From NCBI GenBank assembly GCA_025384855.1, contig JALAHT010000001.1:372001-436000 (forward strand): DNA of 64,000 nucleotides, given 5' to 3'. The notes below the pieces were generated by a model that did no database searches, was not told where the DNA came from, and was given only the letters and a program-made list of their open reading frames with translations. This DNA is from Luteirhabdus salina. GTDB taxonomy: Bacteria; Bacteroidota; Bacteroidia; Flavobacteriales; Flavobacteriaceae. Position numbers and translations under genes: made by a program. This document shows, piece by piece, positions 62,537 to 64,000 of this stretch. Every line of letters begins with the position of its first letter. Position 1 is the first letter of the stretch.

Positions 62537-63631
62537 ATGAAACGTCTTGCGTGCCTTTTTGTATTATTATCTTCCTTTTGGGGTTTCTCGCAAGAGCCTT
62601 CACAAAAGGGCCATTTCGTAGATGCCAATTATTTTTACGGCACCATTCTTCGGCATAATAAAGATATTTCGCACCTCATTCTGAATCATCCCCAAGGAGG
62701 TATCGTAGGGTTGAATTTTGAAACCGATGGTAGCGAGCGATGGCATCGAGAATACAACTATCCCGATTGGGGTGTTTCAACCGTTTATCATAATCCAGGC
62801 TATGAAACCTTGGGAAGCAATATCGGATTGTATGGTCATTTCAACTTTTACTTTTTGAAACGACATGTAATGTTTCGTATCGGACAAGGAATTGCCTATG
62901 CTAGCAATCCGTTCGACTTGGAAGAAAACTTCAAGAACAACGCCTACGGAACACGTTTATTGAGTACCACCTATATGATGGTGAACTTCAACAAAAAAAA
63001 CATTTTTAAAAACATAGGAATACAAGGGGGCATTTCATTGGTGCACTACTCCAACGGTAATTTTAAGGCACCAAACAGCAGTACGAATTCCTTCACCTTC
63101 AACCTTGGGGTCAATTATACGTTACAGGAAACCACCCCGTCTACAGCTATTTCAGAAGAAGATAAACGCTTAACGGAACCTATTCACCTTAATTTAGTGC
63201 TGCGAGGAGGCATTAACGAAAGCGATTATGTGGGGCTGGGCCAACATCCGTTTTGGGTAGTGTCTGCTTATGCCGATAAACGCATAAGTTACAAAAGTAG
63301 CATTCATCTTGGTGTAGATGCTTTTTTCGCAACCTTTTTAAAAGAGGAGATAAAATACCTTGCAGCCTCAAATCTGGATCGCTCCCTTAGTGGCGATGAG
63401 GACTACAAGCGCGTGGGCGTATTTATCGGACATCAATTACACTTTGGAAAACTGTCGGTGCCCACGCAATTCGGATATTACCTGTATTACCCGTACGATT
63501 TTGAAGGGCGCACCTACATCAGAGCAGGGTTACAATATCAAATTAGCGATCATTGGTTTGCCAGCACAACCCTTAAATCGCATGGGGCAAAGGTAGAGGG
63601 AGTAGAATTTGGAATTGGCTATAGAATTTAG
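62537..63631 (+). CDS. Acyloxyacyl hydrolase (PagL-like lipid A deacylase)
   Basis: A 364-residue outer-membrane barrel with signal peptide (LFVLLSSFWGFSQ). It has the PagL-type pattern FVDANYFYGTILRHNKD, PDWGVSTVYHNPGYETLGSN and the catalytic-type segment ISLVHYSNGNFKAPNSSTNSF (His/Ser). PagL removes a lipid A acyl chain. The frame could begin at a TTG nine bases upstream, but the ATG at 62537 is preferred. Its stop is followed at once by the next ATG. Confidence 0.85.
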   Translation: MKRLACLFVLLSSFWGFSQEPSQKGHFVDANYFYGTILRHNKDISHLILNHPQGGIVGLNFETDGSERWHREYNYPDWGVSTVYHNPGYETLGSNIGLYGHFNFYFLKRHVMFRIGQGIAYASNPFDLEENFKNNAYGTRLLSTTYMMVNFNKKNIFKNIGIQGGISLVHYSNGNFKAPNSSTNSFTFNLGVNYTLQETTPSTAISEEDKRLTEPIHLNLVLRGGINESDYVGLGQHPFWVVSAYADKRISYKSSIHLGVDAFFATFLKEEIKYLAASNLDRSLSGDEDYKRVGVFIGHQLHFGKLSVPTQFGYYLYYPYDFEGRTYIRAGLQYQISDHWFASTTLKSHGAKVEGVEFGIGYRI

Positions 63632-64000
63632 ATGAAAAAACTTTTTTACATATTCGCATTCGCAACAATACTTTCCTGCAATCAGGAAGACGCTTGGGAC
63701 TGTCTTCAAACAGCTGGAAATATTACGAATGAGGAAATAACCGTTACTAGATTTCATAGCATTCAATTAGAAGGTGACATAAATATGGTCGTTTCCGAAA
63801 GTGATACCCAAGAAGTGCATTTGGAAACAGGTCAAAACTTACGTAGTGATTTTTACGTAGGTGTTGAAAACGGAATCTTGATCGTCAGAAACAATAATCG
63901 TTGTAATCTAAGCAGGGAATACGCAATTTCAACTGTTTTTGTTGCTACGGATACCCTAAATCATATTCGCCATAGTTCGCCTAGGGATATTCGAAGTGAG
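63632..64000 (+). CDS. GIN-domain (DUF2807) lipoprotein, truncated by the window end
   Basis: 123 codons are visible. A lipoprotein signal (lipobox ATILSC) precedes a repeated beta-strand domain of the putative auto-transporter adhesin head family (SIQLEGDINMVVSESDTQEVHLETGQN, ... ILIVRNNNRC), and the frame is open at 64000. Its ATG lies immediately after the PagL stop (no gap), suggesting one transcript. Function unknown. Confidence 0.8.
   Translation, partial: MKKLFYIFAFATILSCNQEDAWDCLQTAGNITNEEITVTRFHSIQLEGDINMVVSESDTQEVHLETGQNLRSDFYVGVENGILIVRNNNRCNLSREYAISTVFVATDTLNHIRHSSPRDIRSE

Overview
The window is chromosomal DNA of a marine-type member of the Flavobacteriaceae (Bacteroidota). Evidence: Bacteroidota promoters (-33 TTG, -7 TAnnTTTG) before many genes, weak Shine-Dalgarno sites, families typical of the group (Porin_10, GSCFA, TPR histidine kinases, a hybrid TPR/HisKA/REC/AraC regulator, PKD and C1q-like surface proteins, NhaD), and moderate GC. 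There is no prophage, CRISPR array, IS element or plasmid signature. Most of it is core chromosome with a few accessory islands and palindrome-rich gaps.

Layout. 1-12.2 kb: end of murF, two tRNA-Val genes (GAC and TAC anticodons) around a 99-bp tandem duplication, a class A PBP, folC, a membrane protein, an exbB-exbD-tonB operon, nhaD, a Glu/Leu dehydrogenase and anmK. 12.2-19.8 kb: acyl-CoA dehydrogenase, a GIY-YIG nuclease gene embedded in palindromic repeats, a porin, rnhB, a large lipoprotein and a rhodanese. 19.9-27.9 kb: hybrid two-component regulator followed by an envelope gene set (53-aa ORF, two-TM protein, OmpA lipoprotein, two secreted proteins). 28-30.9 kb: long aromatic amino acid hydroxylase, TetR regulator, SpoU methyltransferase.

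30.9-39.1 kb: an accessory-looking cassette in which four minus-strand genes (two paralogous lipoproteins, a PKD/outer-membrane protein and a membrane-anchored extracytoplasmic TPR-CHAT protein) diverge from an ECF sigma factor and a TPR membrane protein that is probably its anti-sigma factor. 39-47 kb: SYLF protein, era, der, and an M23/MerR/LemA/TPM/TPM operon whose last gene end is tandemly repeated downstream with covarying hairpins. 47-50.7 kb: alaS and a GSCFA gene.

50.8-57.2 kb: outer-membrane barrel, lipoprotein, propeller protein, TPR histidine kinase, small membrane protein and LuxR response regulator. Four promoters here carry the same ATACG-N8-CSTAT box at one fixed distance from the -7 box, which suggests a local regulon of this two-component system. 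57.2-64 kb: amidase, metK with a structured leader, an Rrf2 regulator next to cysH with a palindromic operator candidate, a Thr/Ser dehydratase, a PagL-like lipid A deacylase and a truncated GIN-domain lipoprotein.

Main candidates for undescribed biology: the sigma/CHAT cassette, the fixed-spacing regulon, the GIY-YIG/palindrome element, and the repeated gene terminus with hairpins.
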